A stretch of 64,000 bases of DNA from Leyella lascolaii (GTDB lineage: Bacteria; Bacteroidota; Bacteroidia; Bacteroidales; Bacteroidaceae), in the NCBI RefSeq assembly GCF_900079775.1, contig NZ_LT556034.1:114323-178322 (forward strand), given 5' to 3'. Made by a program: the position numbers and the translations under genes. Positions within the stretch are counted from its first letter, which is position 1. Each line of letters opens with the position of its first letter. The notes below the pieces were generated by a model. The model did not search any database. It had not been told where the DNA came from and saw only the letters and a list, made by a program, of their open reading frames with translations. This document shows positions 36,449 through 45,534 of this stretch, piece by piece.

Positions 36449-37174
36449 ATGCTTACAAAGACAAAAGCGGTGGTGTTGCGGACGCTGAAATACGGTGACT
36501 CTCAAGTCATAGCCGACATGCTCACACAGACACACGGACGGCTGTCATTCATACAGCGCATACCCAAGACAGCGCGCGCCGGAGTGAGGAAGCAGCTGTT
36601 GCAGCCGCTGTCGGTGCTCGACCTGGTGTTCGACTACAGGCAGAACGCCAACCTGCTGCGCATAAAAGAGGCTTCCATGGCATACCCTCTCTCATCCATT
36701 CCGCTGGATGCCTACAAGCTGTCAATAGCGATGTTCGTGGCTGAGTTCACCCATTTCGCCACACGAAGCGAACAGGACAACGCGCCGTTGTTCCAGTATA
36801 TCACGAACAGCATAATGTGGCTCGACGCATGCCGGGGCGCGTTCTCCAACTTCCACATTGTGTACATGATGCATCTCACGAGGTTTGTGGGCTTCTACCC
36901 CAACCTCGACAACTGCGCCGGCAACGCATACTTCGACCTGAGGAGCGGATGCTTCACGGCAGGACAACCGTCTCACAACGACTTCCTGAAGCCCGACGAG
37001 GCGTCAAGAATAGCCACGCTCATGCGAATGAGATATGAGACCATGCACCTGTTCTCATTCTCGCGGAACGAGCGCAACCGCTGCGTGGAGCTGATACTGA
37101 AATACTACCGGCTGCACGTTCCCGACTTTCCGGAACTGAAGTCAACCGGTGTGCTGCAGGAACTCTTTGTCTGA
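36449..37174 (+). CDS. recO: DNA repair protein RecO
   Basis: 241 residues. Works with RecR/RecF to load RecA on gapped DNA. N-terminal OB fold MLTKTKAVVLRTLKYGDSQVI and LSFIQRIPK, then the helical RecO_C domain with FDLRSGCF near residue 170. The ATG at 36449 starts at the usual family position; the earlier in-frame ATG overlaps the promoter box. Monocistronic. Confidence 0.92.
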   Translation: MLTKTKAVVLRTLKYGDSQVIADMLTQTHGRLSFIQRIPKTARAGVRKQLLQPLSVLDLVFDYRQNANLLRIKEASMAYPLSSIPLDAYKLSIAMFVAEFTHFATRSEQDNAPLFQYITNSIMWLDACRGAFSNFHIVYMMHLTRFVGFYPNLDNCAGNAYFDLRSGCFTAGQPSHNDFLKPDEASRIATLMRMRYETMHLFSFSRNERNRCVELILKYYRLHVPDFPELKSTGVLQELFV

Positions 37175-37239
37175 CATACGCCACGCGACGCCGCCACGGG
37201 GAACGGAGAGGGGCGTGTCACATGTGGAGTACCGCCCTA

Positions 37240-37650
37240 CAGAATGCATATTTATGCAATTCCGGTTTGACTTTATTTTGACAAAAGAAATCCGCGAAAC
37301 AGAAACGGGAAGGCGGAAAAACATGAATGAAAAGCGCATATAGCAGCATCAGCAGCCACGAAGTTTGCCCGGAAAGATGCGGAAAAGCCTCTTCCGCCTC
37401 ACGGAAGAGCACATAACGGCTCGCCGGAAAGCACGTCCTGACATGCGGAAGAGCCTTTTCCGCAACACAGGAAAGGCTCTTCCGTAAGGCGGAAAAAGGC
37501 TTTCGTTCTCGCAATAATGTATAAATCGCTGGCTGTCAGCGGCTTGCCGAAAGTACTGAAAACCGCCGTATCCGCGTCAGAATGCGCTCCGCCGCTGAAT
37601 AACGTCCGTATTCTGATTTGACGGTACATACTCATGCGGCAGCATATACG
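37240..37650 (-). repeat. Composite palindrome-array element, copy D
   Basis: AT-rich module first (ATGCATATTTATGCA at 37243-37257 and TTTGACTTTATTTTGACA), then six ~22-bp units (37378-37505, e.g. GCGGAAAAGCCTCTTCCGC and GCGGAAGAGCCTTTTCCGC), then diverged forms of the two far-end modules (37515-37640). Same orientation as copies C and F. Confidence 0.75.
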
Positions 37651-38074
37651 GAAAAACGCATAAATATACATAAACCACACCGCAAAGCCAATACCACCAT
37701 AACACTATATGAAGTCCTGCGACTCTGCATGCGACGCATACGAGGATGCAAGTCCTTACTCGCCGCTATCGGAGACGGACAGGTTATGACAGAGGGACGA
37801 ATATAATAATATTCCGCTTCAGACATGATAAGATTCCGTCTCAGTCAGGCAGATGTTCTAAATTGATTTCCATCATATTGTGTGTTGTTCAGGAGTTTTA
37901 TTCCAGCCAATTATAATATTTTTCCGACATCATGACAATAATATCACGTAATCATTATTATATATATAGGAAGCATTATAATATTTTTCCAGTATCATGA
38001 CGGTGGCGGCAGACGGCAGGAAACGCATGGCGTGGCACCTGGTTCTGAAAACATCACACTAAAACAGACAGCAT
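37651..38074. other. AT-rich gap before the flavodoxin/ferredoxin gene
   Basis: No gene seen. TATAATATTTTTCC occurs twice (37913-37926 and 37978-37991), each followed by a -GACATCATGAC or -AGTATCATGAC sequence: a short direct repeat 65 bases apart that could be an operator or a small duplication. Confidence 0.45.
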
Positions 38075-38860
38075 ATGAAAATAAGGAAAATCACAGTTGT
38101 ATACTTCAGCGCGACGTACACCACACGCAAGACGGTGATGGCACTGGCAGAGTCGTTCGGATGTGAGGTGACGGAAACAGACGTGACGGACAGCATGCCG
38201 GACCCAATGACAATAGCGGCAGGCGACGGCAACCTGCTCATAGCGGGCATGCCGGTGTACGCCGGACGGATACCGCAGCAGGGAGCGAGGGCTTTGAGAA
38301 TGATAAAGGGCAACGGAACGCCTGCCATAGCGGTGTGCGTGTATGGCAACAGAGACTATGACGACGCGCTGCTCGAGATGTGTGACCTGCTCGCGGAGGG
38401 CGGATTCCGCACGATAGCCGCCGCTGCATTCATAGCGCAGCACTCCATTTTCACGCGGCTCGCGGCAGGACGGCCCGACAAGACCGACATGGCGGCACTG
38501 GAGGAGTTCGGGAAGGCGTGCAGGGAAAGGCTTGAGGCGTGGCACGAAGGCGACCGCACGCCCCTGCCCGACGTGAAAGGCAACAGACCGTACAAGGACG
38601 CGGCGGCTGTGCCACTGCATCCTCTGGGCGACAGGGATGTGTGTGACGGATGCGGCACGTGTGCGCGGCTGTGTCCCGCAGGAGCCATCGTTGAGGACGA
38701 GCCGTGTGCCACCGACAGCGGCAGATGCATATCGTGCGGACGCTGTGTGGCTGTATGTCCGCAGCATGCCCGGCACTTCGGAGGGACACTCTACGACATG
38801 GCGGAGAAAAAGATAGTGGAAAACAACATGGAAAGGAAAGAGCCCGAATGGTTCATATGA
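38075..38860 (+). CDS. EFR1-type flavodoxin/ferredoxin protein
   Basis: 261 residues. A flavodoxin-like domain (residues ~5-160: VVYFSATYTTRKT, then AGMPVYAGRIPQQG and YGNRDYDDAL) is fused to a C-terminal 2[4Fe-4S] ferredoxin. Cysteines are C190-x2-C193-x2-C196-x3-C200 and C218-x2-C221-x2-C224-x3-C228. Matches the EFR1 family of cytoplasmic electron carriers of anaerobes; partners are unknown. No neighbour suggests its electron source. Terminator after it is weak. Confidence 0.92.
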   Translation: MKIRKITVVYFSATYTTRKTVMALAESFGCEVTETDVTDSMPDPMTIAAGDGNLLIAGMPVYAGRIPQQGARALRMIKGNGTPAIAVCVYGNRDYDDALLEMCDLLAEGGFRTIAAAAFIAQHSIFTRLAAGRPDKTDMAALEEFGKACRERLEAWHEGDRTPLPDVKGNRPYKDAAAVPLHPLGDRDVCDGCGTCARLCPAGAIVEDEPCATDSGRCISCGRCVAVCPQHARHFGGTLYDMAEKKIVENNMERKEPEWFI

Positions 38861-39127
38861 CGGAGCACCGGGCTTGAATCCGTATCGGTCATCAGACCGT
38901 CAAAGCATTTTTTCCGTTGATTGCCGGTTTGTTGGTTTATCTTCAACATTGCTGCCGTCATCTTGTTTTGCGCTTTTTCCACATGCAACCAGCTTCATCT
39001 CCGATAAAAGCACAGACCAACCAGACCGGCATAAGCAAGAAACAGGAATGAAGAATGACAACCGGTTAGGGACAGAACAGATGTCCAAGACCAACAGACC
39101 AACACCGGACATCAGCCTGAAATTACA

Positions 39128-39189
39128 GCCGCCGTGCACGGCATGCCGCTTTCCACATCATGGAACAGCGCGGCATGCGGCACGGCGGC
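39128..39189. other. Strong stem-loop in the gap downstream of the DUF1080 gene
   Basis: GCCGCCGTGC-acGGCATGCCGC pairs with GCGGCATGCGGCACGGCGGC around an ~18-base loop. No T-run on either side. It lies 27 bases past the stop of the minus-strand DUF1080 gene and probably ends or protects its mRNA. Confidence 0.7.
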
Positions 39190-39216
39190 TTTACGTCTTG
39201 TCTCACGCGACCTGTG

Positions 39217-39990
39217 TCAAAGCTTGCGTATCCATATGTTGCGGAAGCTTATAGGCTCGCTCGGGTCGCCGTGACTCTGCAGAAGAATCGGACCGGCACC
39301 GTGTGCACGCACCTTCGGGAAACCGATGTACTCGGTCGTTCCGATGATTGTGGTGTTGTTCTGTACGAGCACTCCGTTCTGTATAACGGTTACACGGGGG
39401 AACGAACGGTATGTTCCGTCCTCCTTGAACACCGGAGCCGTGTAGATGATGTCGTACACATTCCACTCTCCCGGCTTGCGCATGGCGTTCACGAGCGGTG
39501 CGGTCTGCTTGTAGATACTTCCAGCCTGACCGTTGACATAAGTGCTGTTGTTGTAGCTGTCGAGCACCTGAAGCTCATACATACCCTGCAGATAGACACC
39601 GCTGTTGCCGCGTGCCTGTCCCTCACCGTGGATGTTCTCCGGTACGCGCCACTCTATGTGGAGCTGGAAGTTGTCGAACTTCTCCTTGGTGCGGATGTCG
39701 CCCTTGCTCTTGTCCACGGTCATCACGCCGTCGGCTACAGTCCATTCGGCAGGACCGCCCTGAGAGTTCTCCCATGCCGAGAGGTCGCTGCCGTCAAACA
39801 GCACGATGGCATCCGACGGAGCTGTGAAGCCGCCTCCCTGCAGATCGGTGCCCGGTGCGACAACCGTAGTGACAGGAGTGTAGAACTCAGACATTTCCGG
39901 GCGCATGCCTTCCTGGGCACTCGCGCCGCCTGCCGCGGCAAGCATCAGAGCCGCCGCGCATAGTTTTCTTGCGTCATTCGTCATAATCAT
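39217..39990 (-). CDS. DUF1080 (3-keto-disaccharide hydrolase-like) exported protein
   Basis: 257 residues with a signal peptide (to ASAQ). One DUF1080 domain, a concanavalin-like jelly roll: IVLFDGSDLSAWENSQGG near the start, NFQLHIEWRVPE, GNSGVYLQGMYELQVLDSY, GEWNVYDIIY, and the end ISFRNIWIRKL. Family members are reported to hydrolyse 3-keto-glycosides. Start is either ATG at 39990 or the one two codons later (39984). Last gene of the minus-strand island; a terminator-like hairpin at 40016 separates it from the isomerase gene, so it may have its own transcript as well. Confidence 0.9.
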   Translation of the reverse strand: MIMTNDARKLCAAALMLAAAGGASAQEGMRPEMSEFYTPVTTVVAPGTDLQGGGFTAPSDAIVLFDGSDLSAWENSQGGPAEWTVADGVMTVDKSKGDIRTKEKFDNFQLHIEWRVPENIHGEGQARGNSGVYLQGMYELQVLDSYNNSTYVNGQAGSIYKQTAPLVNAMRKPGEWNVYDIIYTAPVFKEDGTYRSFPRVTVIQNGVLVQNNTTIIGTTEYIGFPKVRAHGAGPILLQSHGDPSEPISFRNIWIRKL

Positions 39991-40015
39991 ATGTTTTATT
40001 ATTTGTATATGTATA

Positions 40016-40050
40016 TAAAAAAAGGACGCCCGTCATGAGAGAACGGGCGC
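40016..40050 (-). terminator. Terminator after the sugar isomerase-like gene
   Basis: GCGCCCGTT...ACGGGCGTCC hairpin followed by seven T on the minus strand. Confidence 0.85.
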
Positions 40051-40066
40051 ACTATTGCAAGTATGC

Positions 40067-40990
40067 TTACTTTTTGTTGTAGGAATAAGAAGCCTTTACG
40101 AACGGGGCGTCCTGCAAATAGCGCAGGCTTTCTTCCACACTCTGCTCAACCGGCATGGTGTATTGCTCTATCTCGGCTACGATTGCCTGCACTCCGGCAA
40201 CATCAGCGTTGCGGAATATGGCGTCATAACCCACCATGCCGCTCTGACCTATCTCCTTGTCGTCTTTCACATGATACATCTTGAAACGACCCGGATAGCG
40301 TTTGAAATAAGCTACCGGACTGCATGCGCCACGTACCACCCAGTAGAGGTCCATCTGGAAGAACACATATTCAGGATTGGTGTTCTCGAGCATGTAATCG
40401 TACATTACCTTGTCCTCCACCTTCTGGAACTCGTGCGAATGGTTGTGATATCCGAACTGCATTCCGGCTTCCTTGCACATCTTGCCCACCTCGTTGAAGT
40501 AACGGCAGTATGTCCCGAGGTCCTTCAGAGTCTTGGGAACTTCCATCCACGGGCATACTATGTACTTCATTCCGGCAGCCTTATGGTCGGCGATACACTT
40601 GCTCCACCACTTCAGCGCGCCTGAGAAATCGCCCGAGGCAAGCTCCTCCGCACTGAGTCCGTGACCCACATGAGAGGACAGGACCTTCATTCCGGCTTTC
40701 TCCACATCCTGCTTGAACTGTGCCGGAGTGCGTCCGTAGAACGTGCCGCGACCCTGATCGTAATTGGCAGCCTCGACACTTGTGTATCCCATCTTTGCCA
40801 GTTTGTTGAGTATGTCGGTGTATTTCTGGTCGGCATTCCCGTCCTTGTTCACTCCGTCAAGAATGCTGCGGACGGAATAAAGCTGTATGCACACCTCTTT
40901 CTTTGCATGTCCCTTTGCCGAAACTGCGGTGCCTGCCGTGAACGAAAGCAGCAATGCGAGCAGCAAAGGTATATAAAATCGTGTTCTCAT
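40067..40990 (-). CDS. Sugar phosphate isomerase/epimerase-like TIM-barrel protein, exported
   Basis: 307 residues. Signal peptide (MRTRFYIPLLLALLLSFTAG, cut near VSA) followed by an AP_endonuc_2/xylose-isomerase-like TIM barrel: VCIQLYSVRS, YTSVEAANYD, VLSSHVGHG, YIVCPWMEVP, FGYHNHSHEF (likely metal ligands), FFQMDLYWVV and MYHVKDDKE. In 3-keto-sugar loci such proteins act on the keto sugar; the exact reaction here is inferred. The frame opens 18 codons earlier, but that part covers the upstream hairpin, so ATG 40990 is used. Confidence 0.88.
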   Translation of the reverse strand: MRTRFYIPLLLALLLSFTAGTAVSAKGHAKKEVCIQLYSVRSILDGVNKDGNADQKYTDILNKLAKMGYTSVEAANYDQGRGTFYGRTPAQFKQDVEKAGMKVLSSHVGHGLSAEELASGDFSGALKWWSKCIADHKAAGMKYIVCPWMEVPKTLKDLGTYCRYFNEVGKMCKEAGMQFGYHNHSHEFQKVEDKVMYDYMLENTNPEYVFFQMDLYWVVRGACSPVAYFKRYPGRFKMYHVKDDKEIGQSGMVGYDAIFRNADVAGVQAIVAEIEQYTMPVEQSVEESLRYLQDAPFVKASYSYNKK

Positions 40991-41014
40991 AATCGTATTG
41001 TCTTTTTGAAGTAA

Positions 41015-41071
41015 TAAAAAAACTGCTCCGGCATTCCACATCACCGACGTTTCAGACCGGAACAGTTTTCG
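41015..41071 (-). terminator. Hairpin between the DUF1080 lipoprotein and isomerase genes
   Basis: ACTGTTCCGG pairs with CCGGAGCAGT (minus strand), followed by seven T. It probably attenuates the operon, since the next gene continues in the same direction. Confidence 0.75.
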
Positions 41072-41099
41072 ATGTCTTTACACTATATCACGATATGTG

Positions 41100-41990
41100 T
41101 CATTTCAATATCTTCACACGGATATTGCGGTACCACACGTCGTCGCCGTGATCCTGGAGTCCTATGTATCCCTCATGCTTGTCGCCGCCCATATTGTTGA
41201 GCAGTTCATAAGCTATCGGGAAGTCACCGTTCTCCTTGAATTTGCTTGCCTGAAGCATCTCGGTCCACTTCGGTGTCCAGAGGTGATACTCCACTACATT
41301 CTGACCGTTCTGACCGTGGATGACCGTTCCTTTGTAAACCATAATCTTTGCCGTGTTCCACTCTCCCGCCGGTTTTGCGTTCTGAGGTTTGGCTGGAATC
41401 ATGTCGTAAAGAGAACCGGACATGCGGTTTCCGTCCTGTCCGAGCTTGGCGTCCGGATGTCTGTCGTTGTCGAGAACCTGATACTCAGAAGCCGACTGCC
41501 ATATAGGCAGGTATGCTTCCTTGCCGTTCTCCTTCGCCATCACCTCCTGGGCAAGATAGAAGATACCGGAGTTACCGCCTTCGGAAATCTTATACTCCAG
41601 CTCAAGCTCGAAGTTCTGGAACTTCGAAGCGAAGATAAGGTCACCGCCGCCCTCAACCTGAGCCTCGCCCGTACCGGAGCCTTTCAGCTTGATTGCGCCG
41701 TCCTCGACAGTCCAGCTCTTGGGAGGCGTGTCCATGCCATAGCCGCGCCAGCCGTTGAGAGTCTTGCCGTCGAAGAGAACGATGTATCCGTCCTTGTCGA
41801 CAGGGAACTTGGAGATGTCGACGTTTTTATTGTCAACAACCCTGTAATCGAGTTTTGCCTTGTCTGCAGGTTTGTCCTGGTTGCATGTGCAGCCGGGGCA
41901 TGGGCAGTTGCAATCACACTTGTTTGAATTGTTGGCACATGATGCCGCCATAAGCAGCGCGCCTGCGAACACTATCGATAATTTATTCAT
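41100..41990 (-). CDS. DUF1080 lipoprotein with cysteine-rich N-terminus
   Basis: 296 residues. Lipobox ends AASC (Cys18). The mature N-terminus then carries six more Cys within residues 25-36 (CDCNCPCPGCTC), then a linker and one DUF1080 domain (GYIVLFDGKTLNGWRGYG, NFELELEYKISEGGNSGIFY, SEYQVLDNDRHPDAKLG, WNTAKIMVYKG, end WYRNIRVKIL). Expected to be a periplasmic or surface-anchored 3-keto-glycoside hydrolase. The Cys cluster is unusual for the family and could bind metal or form disulphides. 34 bases after its paralogue. Confidence 0.9.
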   Translation of the reverse strand: MNKLSIVFAGALLMAASCANNSNKCDCNCPCPGCTCNQDKPADKAKLDYRVVDNKNVDISKFPVDKDGYIVLFDGKTLNGWRGYGMDTPPKSWTVEDGAIKLKGSGTGEAQVEGGGDLIFASKFQNFELELEYKISEGGNSGIFYLAQEVMAKENGKEAYLPIWQSASEYQVLDNDRHPDAKLGQDGNRMSGSLYDMIPAKPQNAKPAGEWNTAKIMVYKGTVIHGQNGQNVVEYHLWTPKWTEMLQASKFKENGDFPIAYELLNNMGGDKHEGYIGLQDHGDDVWYRNIRVKILK

Positions 41991-42024
41991 AGATTCTGTG
42001 TCTTTGTTAATTTGGTTTGTTGAA

Positions 42025-42846
42025 TTAGTCGAGAACCTTCACGCGGATGTTGCGATACCATACGTCGTCGCCATGATCCTGAAGTCCTATATAACCGCTG
42101 TGGAGAACTCCGCCGCAGTCGTTGAGAAGGATGAATGCCTGAGGCCATGCCTTCTCGCTGAACTTACTCTCCTGCAACAGGTCTGTCCACTCCTTGGTCC
42201 AGAGTCTGTATTCAAGCACCTTGACGTCGTTCTGATAATGCGAAACGACACCGTCCTTGACAACAATCTTAGCCTTGTTCCACTCGCCGTAGGGATTTGC
42301 GTTCTGCGGCTTTGCCGGAATCATGTCGTAAAGAGACGCAGCCTTGCGGTTGTTGTCCTTTCCGAGCTTCGCGTCGGGATGGTTCTCGTTGTCAAGAACC
42401 TGATATTCCGGTGCGGAGATGAATATCGGCTCCACATTCATCTTGCCGTCGTTGCCTATCGTGTAGAACTCCTGCGCGAGATAGAAGATACCGGAATTGC
42501 CGCCTTTGGCTATCTTCCACTCCATCTCAAGCTCAAAGTTTCTGAACTTGTGGGCAAAGATCACGTCGCCGCCTTCCCTTCCGTTGCTTCTCGAGAACTT
42601 AAGACATCCGTCCTCAATCTTCCAACAGTCGGGCATGTAACTCTTCGCATAGCCGCGCCATCCTTTGAGAGACGTGCCGTCGAACAGCACGTAATAGCCC
42701 TTGTCCACAGGCACGTCAACAGTCACATTCTCCGCCGCGCCCAACGAAGGGGATACCTCCATCTTGGCGACCTTCATTCCGCCGCTGCACGACATGAGCG
42801 TTCCTGCGAAAGCGATGCCTGCCAATGAATAAAATACTTTCCTCAT
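42025..42846 (-). CDS. DUF1080 lipoprotein
   Basis: 273 residues, lipobox ending LMSC (Cys20). Single DUF1080 domain, close to the downstream 296-residue paralogue (YYVLFDGTSLKGWRGYAK, NFELEMEWKIAKGGNSGIFY, PEYQVLDNENHPDAKLG, end WYRNIRVKVLD). Probably a 3-keto-glycoside hydrolase anchored in a membrane. 41 bases after the twin-arginine oxidoreductase gene, same operon. Confidence 0.9.
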   Translation of the reverse strand: MRKVFYSLAGIAFAGTLMSCSGGMKVAKMEVSPSLGAAENVTVDVPVDKGYYVLFDGTSLKGWRGYAKSYMPDCWKIEDGCLKFSRSNGREGGDVIFAHKFRNFELEMEWKIAKGGNSGIFYLAQEFYTIGNDGKMNVEPIFISAPEYQVLDNENHPDAKLGKDNNRKAASLYDMIPAKPQNANPYGEWNKAKIVVKDGVVSHYQNDVKVLEYRLWTKEWTDLLQESKFSEKAWPQAFILLNDCGGVLHSGYIGLQDHGDDVWYRNIRVKVLD

Positions 42847-42887
42847 ATTATAATATGATATCCTTTCTTTTTATTGTCGTTTATATA

Positions 42888-44360
42888 TTAAGGCATATCC
42901 GGAAGTTTCCATCCGTCACGATAAGTGTGCTTGATGAGCTCGTTGGCAAACTGCTGGGCGTTCACCGGATCGGTCCATGTTTTGTTGAATGACGGGTGTC
43001 CGTTGTGGATTGTGAAACCGTCTTTCACGACAGTGCGTATAGTCTCGTTGGCGCCGATATTGGTGAAACGCATGTTCTCGCCGTCCCATTCCAGAGTCTT
43101 GTGAAGAGCCTGCAGACGTATTGCGAGCACTCCCATGACCACCATCTCGTTGAACGGACCAGCCTCAGAGAAGTCTGAGTTTGTCTTGACACGGTTCTCC
43201 TTGCTTTCTTTGCAGGCACGAACCCAGTCCATCTCATGAGATACTTTCACGCGGCGGGCAACCTGCGGAGCGTTCGGTTTGCGTCCTGAGAGCAGCCAAG
43301 GCTCCTGTCCGTAGCAGCCGCAAATAAGCGTATCCTTTGTTCCATGGAATATGGTGAGACCGCCACCCGACTGCATGAGTTCCTTACCCTGCGGGAATCC
43401 GGCTGGACGGTCTGGCATCATACCACCGTCATACCAGTGTACCTCAACCTCAGGAAGCGCGAGCTTAGGCATGTTCTCACGTGCCGGGAATGTCAGTTTG
43501 ACATGCTGTGCCTGCGGAGCGCAAGCGTTAAGAAGCAGCGTTGAAGAACCTTCCACCTTTGTAGGGTAGCCGAGTTTCAGTGCCTTGAACGGCTGATGCA
43601 GGATGTGGCAAGCCATATCGCCGAGCGCGCCTGTACCGTAATCCCACCATCCGCGCCAGTTCCAAGGCTGATAGAGAGCACTGTACGGATTGAGTTTTGC
43701 CGGTCCTGTGAACAGATCCCAGTTGAGAGTGTCGGGTATCGGATCCACTTTTTCGGGGGCGTTGAGTCCCTGCGGCCATATAGGACGGTCGGTGGCACAC
43801 TCCACCTTTGTAACCTCTCCTATCTCTCCGTTCCATATCCAGTCGCACACCTGCTGTGTTCCGTCCCACGAAGAACCCTGGTTACCCATGGAGGTTGCCA
43901 CACCTGTAGATGCGGCGAGCTTCGTCAGAAGACGCGATTCGTACACAGAGTGCGTCAGAGGTTTCTGACAATACACATGCTTACCGAGTGTCATGGCATC
44001 CGCAGTGATGATAGCGTGGGTATGGTCTGCCGTTGCTATTATCACAGCATCGATGGTCTTGTTCATCTCCTCGTACATCTTACGATAGTCCCAATATCTC
44101 TTTGCGTTGGGGAACTCCTCAAAAACACCCTTTGCATAATCCCAGTTCACATCACAGAGAGCAACGATGTTTTCGGTGTTTTTCACTGCATTGATATTGG
44201 CATGTCCCATACCGCCGATACCAACAACGGCGATATTCAGCTTGTCAGACGGAGCTTTGTGTCCGTGACTTTTGCCCAGAATAGAACTTGGAGCGATTGT
44301 GAAACCGGCTATAGCCGCCGCTCCTGTTTTAAGAAAATCTCGTCTTGAAATGTTCGACAT
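42888..44360 (-). CDS. Gfo/Idh/MocA family oxidoreductase with twin-arginine signal
   Basis: 490 residues. N-terminus SNISRRDFLKTGAAAIAGF is a Tat signal (Arg6-Arg7), so the protein is exported folded with its NAD(P) cofactor. Rossmann fold NIAVVGIGGMGHAN (~40-55), DVNWDYAKG, the K-P dipeptide in CQKPLTHSVYE (catalytic Lys), and Gfo C-terminal domain with GALGDMACHILHQPF. Likely oxidises a sugar or glycoside at C3. 76 bases downstream of the cytoplasmic paralogue and in the same operon as tatAC, which could export it. Confidence 0.92.
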   Translation of the reverse strand: MSNISRRDFLKTGAAAIAGFTIAPSSILGKSHGHKAPSDKLNIAVVGIGGMGHANINAVKNTENIVALCDVNWDYAKGVFEEFPNAKRYWDYRKMYEEMNKTIDAVIIATADHTHAIITADAMTLGKHVYCQKPLTHSVYESRLLTKLAASTGVATSMGNQGSSWDGTQQVCDWIWNGEIGEVTKVECATDRPIWPQGLNAPEKVDPIPDTLNWDLFTGPAKLNPYSALYQPWNWRGWWDYGTGALGDMACHILHQPFKALKLGYPTKVEGSSTLLLNACAPQAQHVKLTFPARENMPKLALPEVEVHWYDGGMMPDRPAGFPQGKELMQSGGGLTIFHGTKDTLICGCYGQEPWLLSGRKPNAPQVARRVKVSHEMDWVRACKESKENRVKTNSDFSEAGPFNEMVVMGVLAIRLQALHKTLEWDGENMRFTNIGANETIRTVVKDGFTIHNGHPSFNKTWTDPVNAQQFANELIKHTYRDGWKLPDMP

Positions 44361-44436
44361 GATTGTTTTGTTTTTAAGAGTTTATATATTAGGTTGGCTT
44401 TAAATATATTTCTGAATGAAGGCAGGGCGGCGGCTG

Positions 44437-45528
44437 TCAGTCGTCCGCCCATTTGTTCTGTCCCAACAGACCGTATCCGTTCTTGATGGTACGGCGCCGC
44501 TGGAGTATCTCGTCCAGTGTTTCAAGGTTTCCTATTGCCGGAAGGTCGTGGTTCTTCGTGTCCATGAAGAACTTCCATGCATACTCGGAGGCTATCGCCG
44601 AGTCACGGAACGTGGGGAGCTGCGGGTCGAGCCGTCCCTTCTCGATGCTTTCGGCAAAGAGCCGTCCCATCACATCGATGTTCTTCGCGCCGTAAGGCAG
44701 CTCGGTTATCTCAGTCTTGGTGACGCCCCTGAGCTCAACAACGGCAGTCTTGAAATCATGGTGCATGCGCACGATTCCCTTCGTACCGATAAGGTCGACA
44801 TACGAGTTGTGTGTCTGGTCTTTAGACAGCTGTCCGTAGACGAAGCCTTGCGTGATGTCGAACACCACACCGTTGGTGAACGTGCCATGGCACTGCACCC
44901 ACCACGGGTCCTTATAGTTCCACATCCTAATGCCCTGTGCGTTCCACGTCTTATACTCCGCTCCGGCATACCATCTTGTGATGTCCACATAGTGCATGCC
45001 GCAGTCGTGGAACGCCGGTCCCTCATATTCGTGTCCCTCTCCGGGCGCAAGTCCGGGCGTCATATGGCACACCCGTATTATGGCGAGCTCGCCTATCTCC
45101 CCTTCGTTTATGTATTGCTTCATCCGGTTGTGATACCACGAGTTCCTGAGATAGAGGTTCACGGTAGACAGCAATCCCGAGCCTTCCACACAGTTCACCA
45201 CAGCCCACTCCCTTTCAGGTGTGTCCGCGATAGGCTTCTCAGATATTACGTGCTTGCCGCGGCTTACCGCTTTCTCAATCTGTTCCTTGCGCATGTTCGC
45301 CAATGTGGACAATATCACGCACTGAACACTGTCGTCATTGAATATCACATCCTCGTTGTCCACCACCCTCGACTCCGGAGACAGTTTGCGTGCCATTGCC
45401 CGTGCCTCCGCGTCGACGTCGCAGATGTAAGAGAAGTGATACTTTCCCGTTGTGTTGAACTTGCGCAGGTATTTGCTGCCCATCCTGCCAAATCCTATCA
45501 GTCCGACGTTTATTTTAGAGCTTTCCAT
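44437..45528 (-). CDS. Gfo/Idh/MocA family oxidoreductase, cytoplasmic
   Basis: 363 residues with no export signal. Rossmann motif VGLIGFGRMGSKYL at residues 8-21, CDVDAEARAMA, catalytic EKPIADTPERE, and HDCGMHYVDITRWYAG in the C-terminal domain. NAD(P)-dependent oxidation or reduction of a sugar-like substrate is expected; it may return imported 3-keto sugars to the normal form (inference). It begins six bases after tatC. Confidence 0.92.
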   Translation of the reverse strand: MESSKINVGLIGFGRMGSKYLRKFNTTGKYHFSYICDVDAEARAMARKLSPESRVVDNEDVIFNDDSVQCVILSTLANMRKEQIEKAVSRGKHVISEKPIADTPEREWAVVNCVEGSGLLSTVNLYLRNSWYHNRMKQYINEGEIGELAIIRVCHMTPGLAPGEGHEYEGPAFHDCGMHYVDITRWYAGAEYKTWNAQGIRMWNYKDPWWVQCHGTFTNGVVFDITQGFVYGQLSKDQTHNSYVDLIGTKGIVRMHHDFKTAVVELRGVTKTEITELPYGAKNIDVMGRLFAESIEKGRLDPQLPTFRDSAIASEYAWKFFMDTKNHDLPAIGNLETLDEILQRRRTIKNGYGLLGQNKWADD

Positions 45529-45534
45529 TATTAT

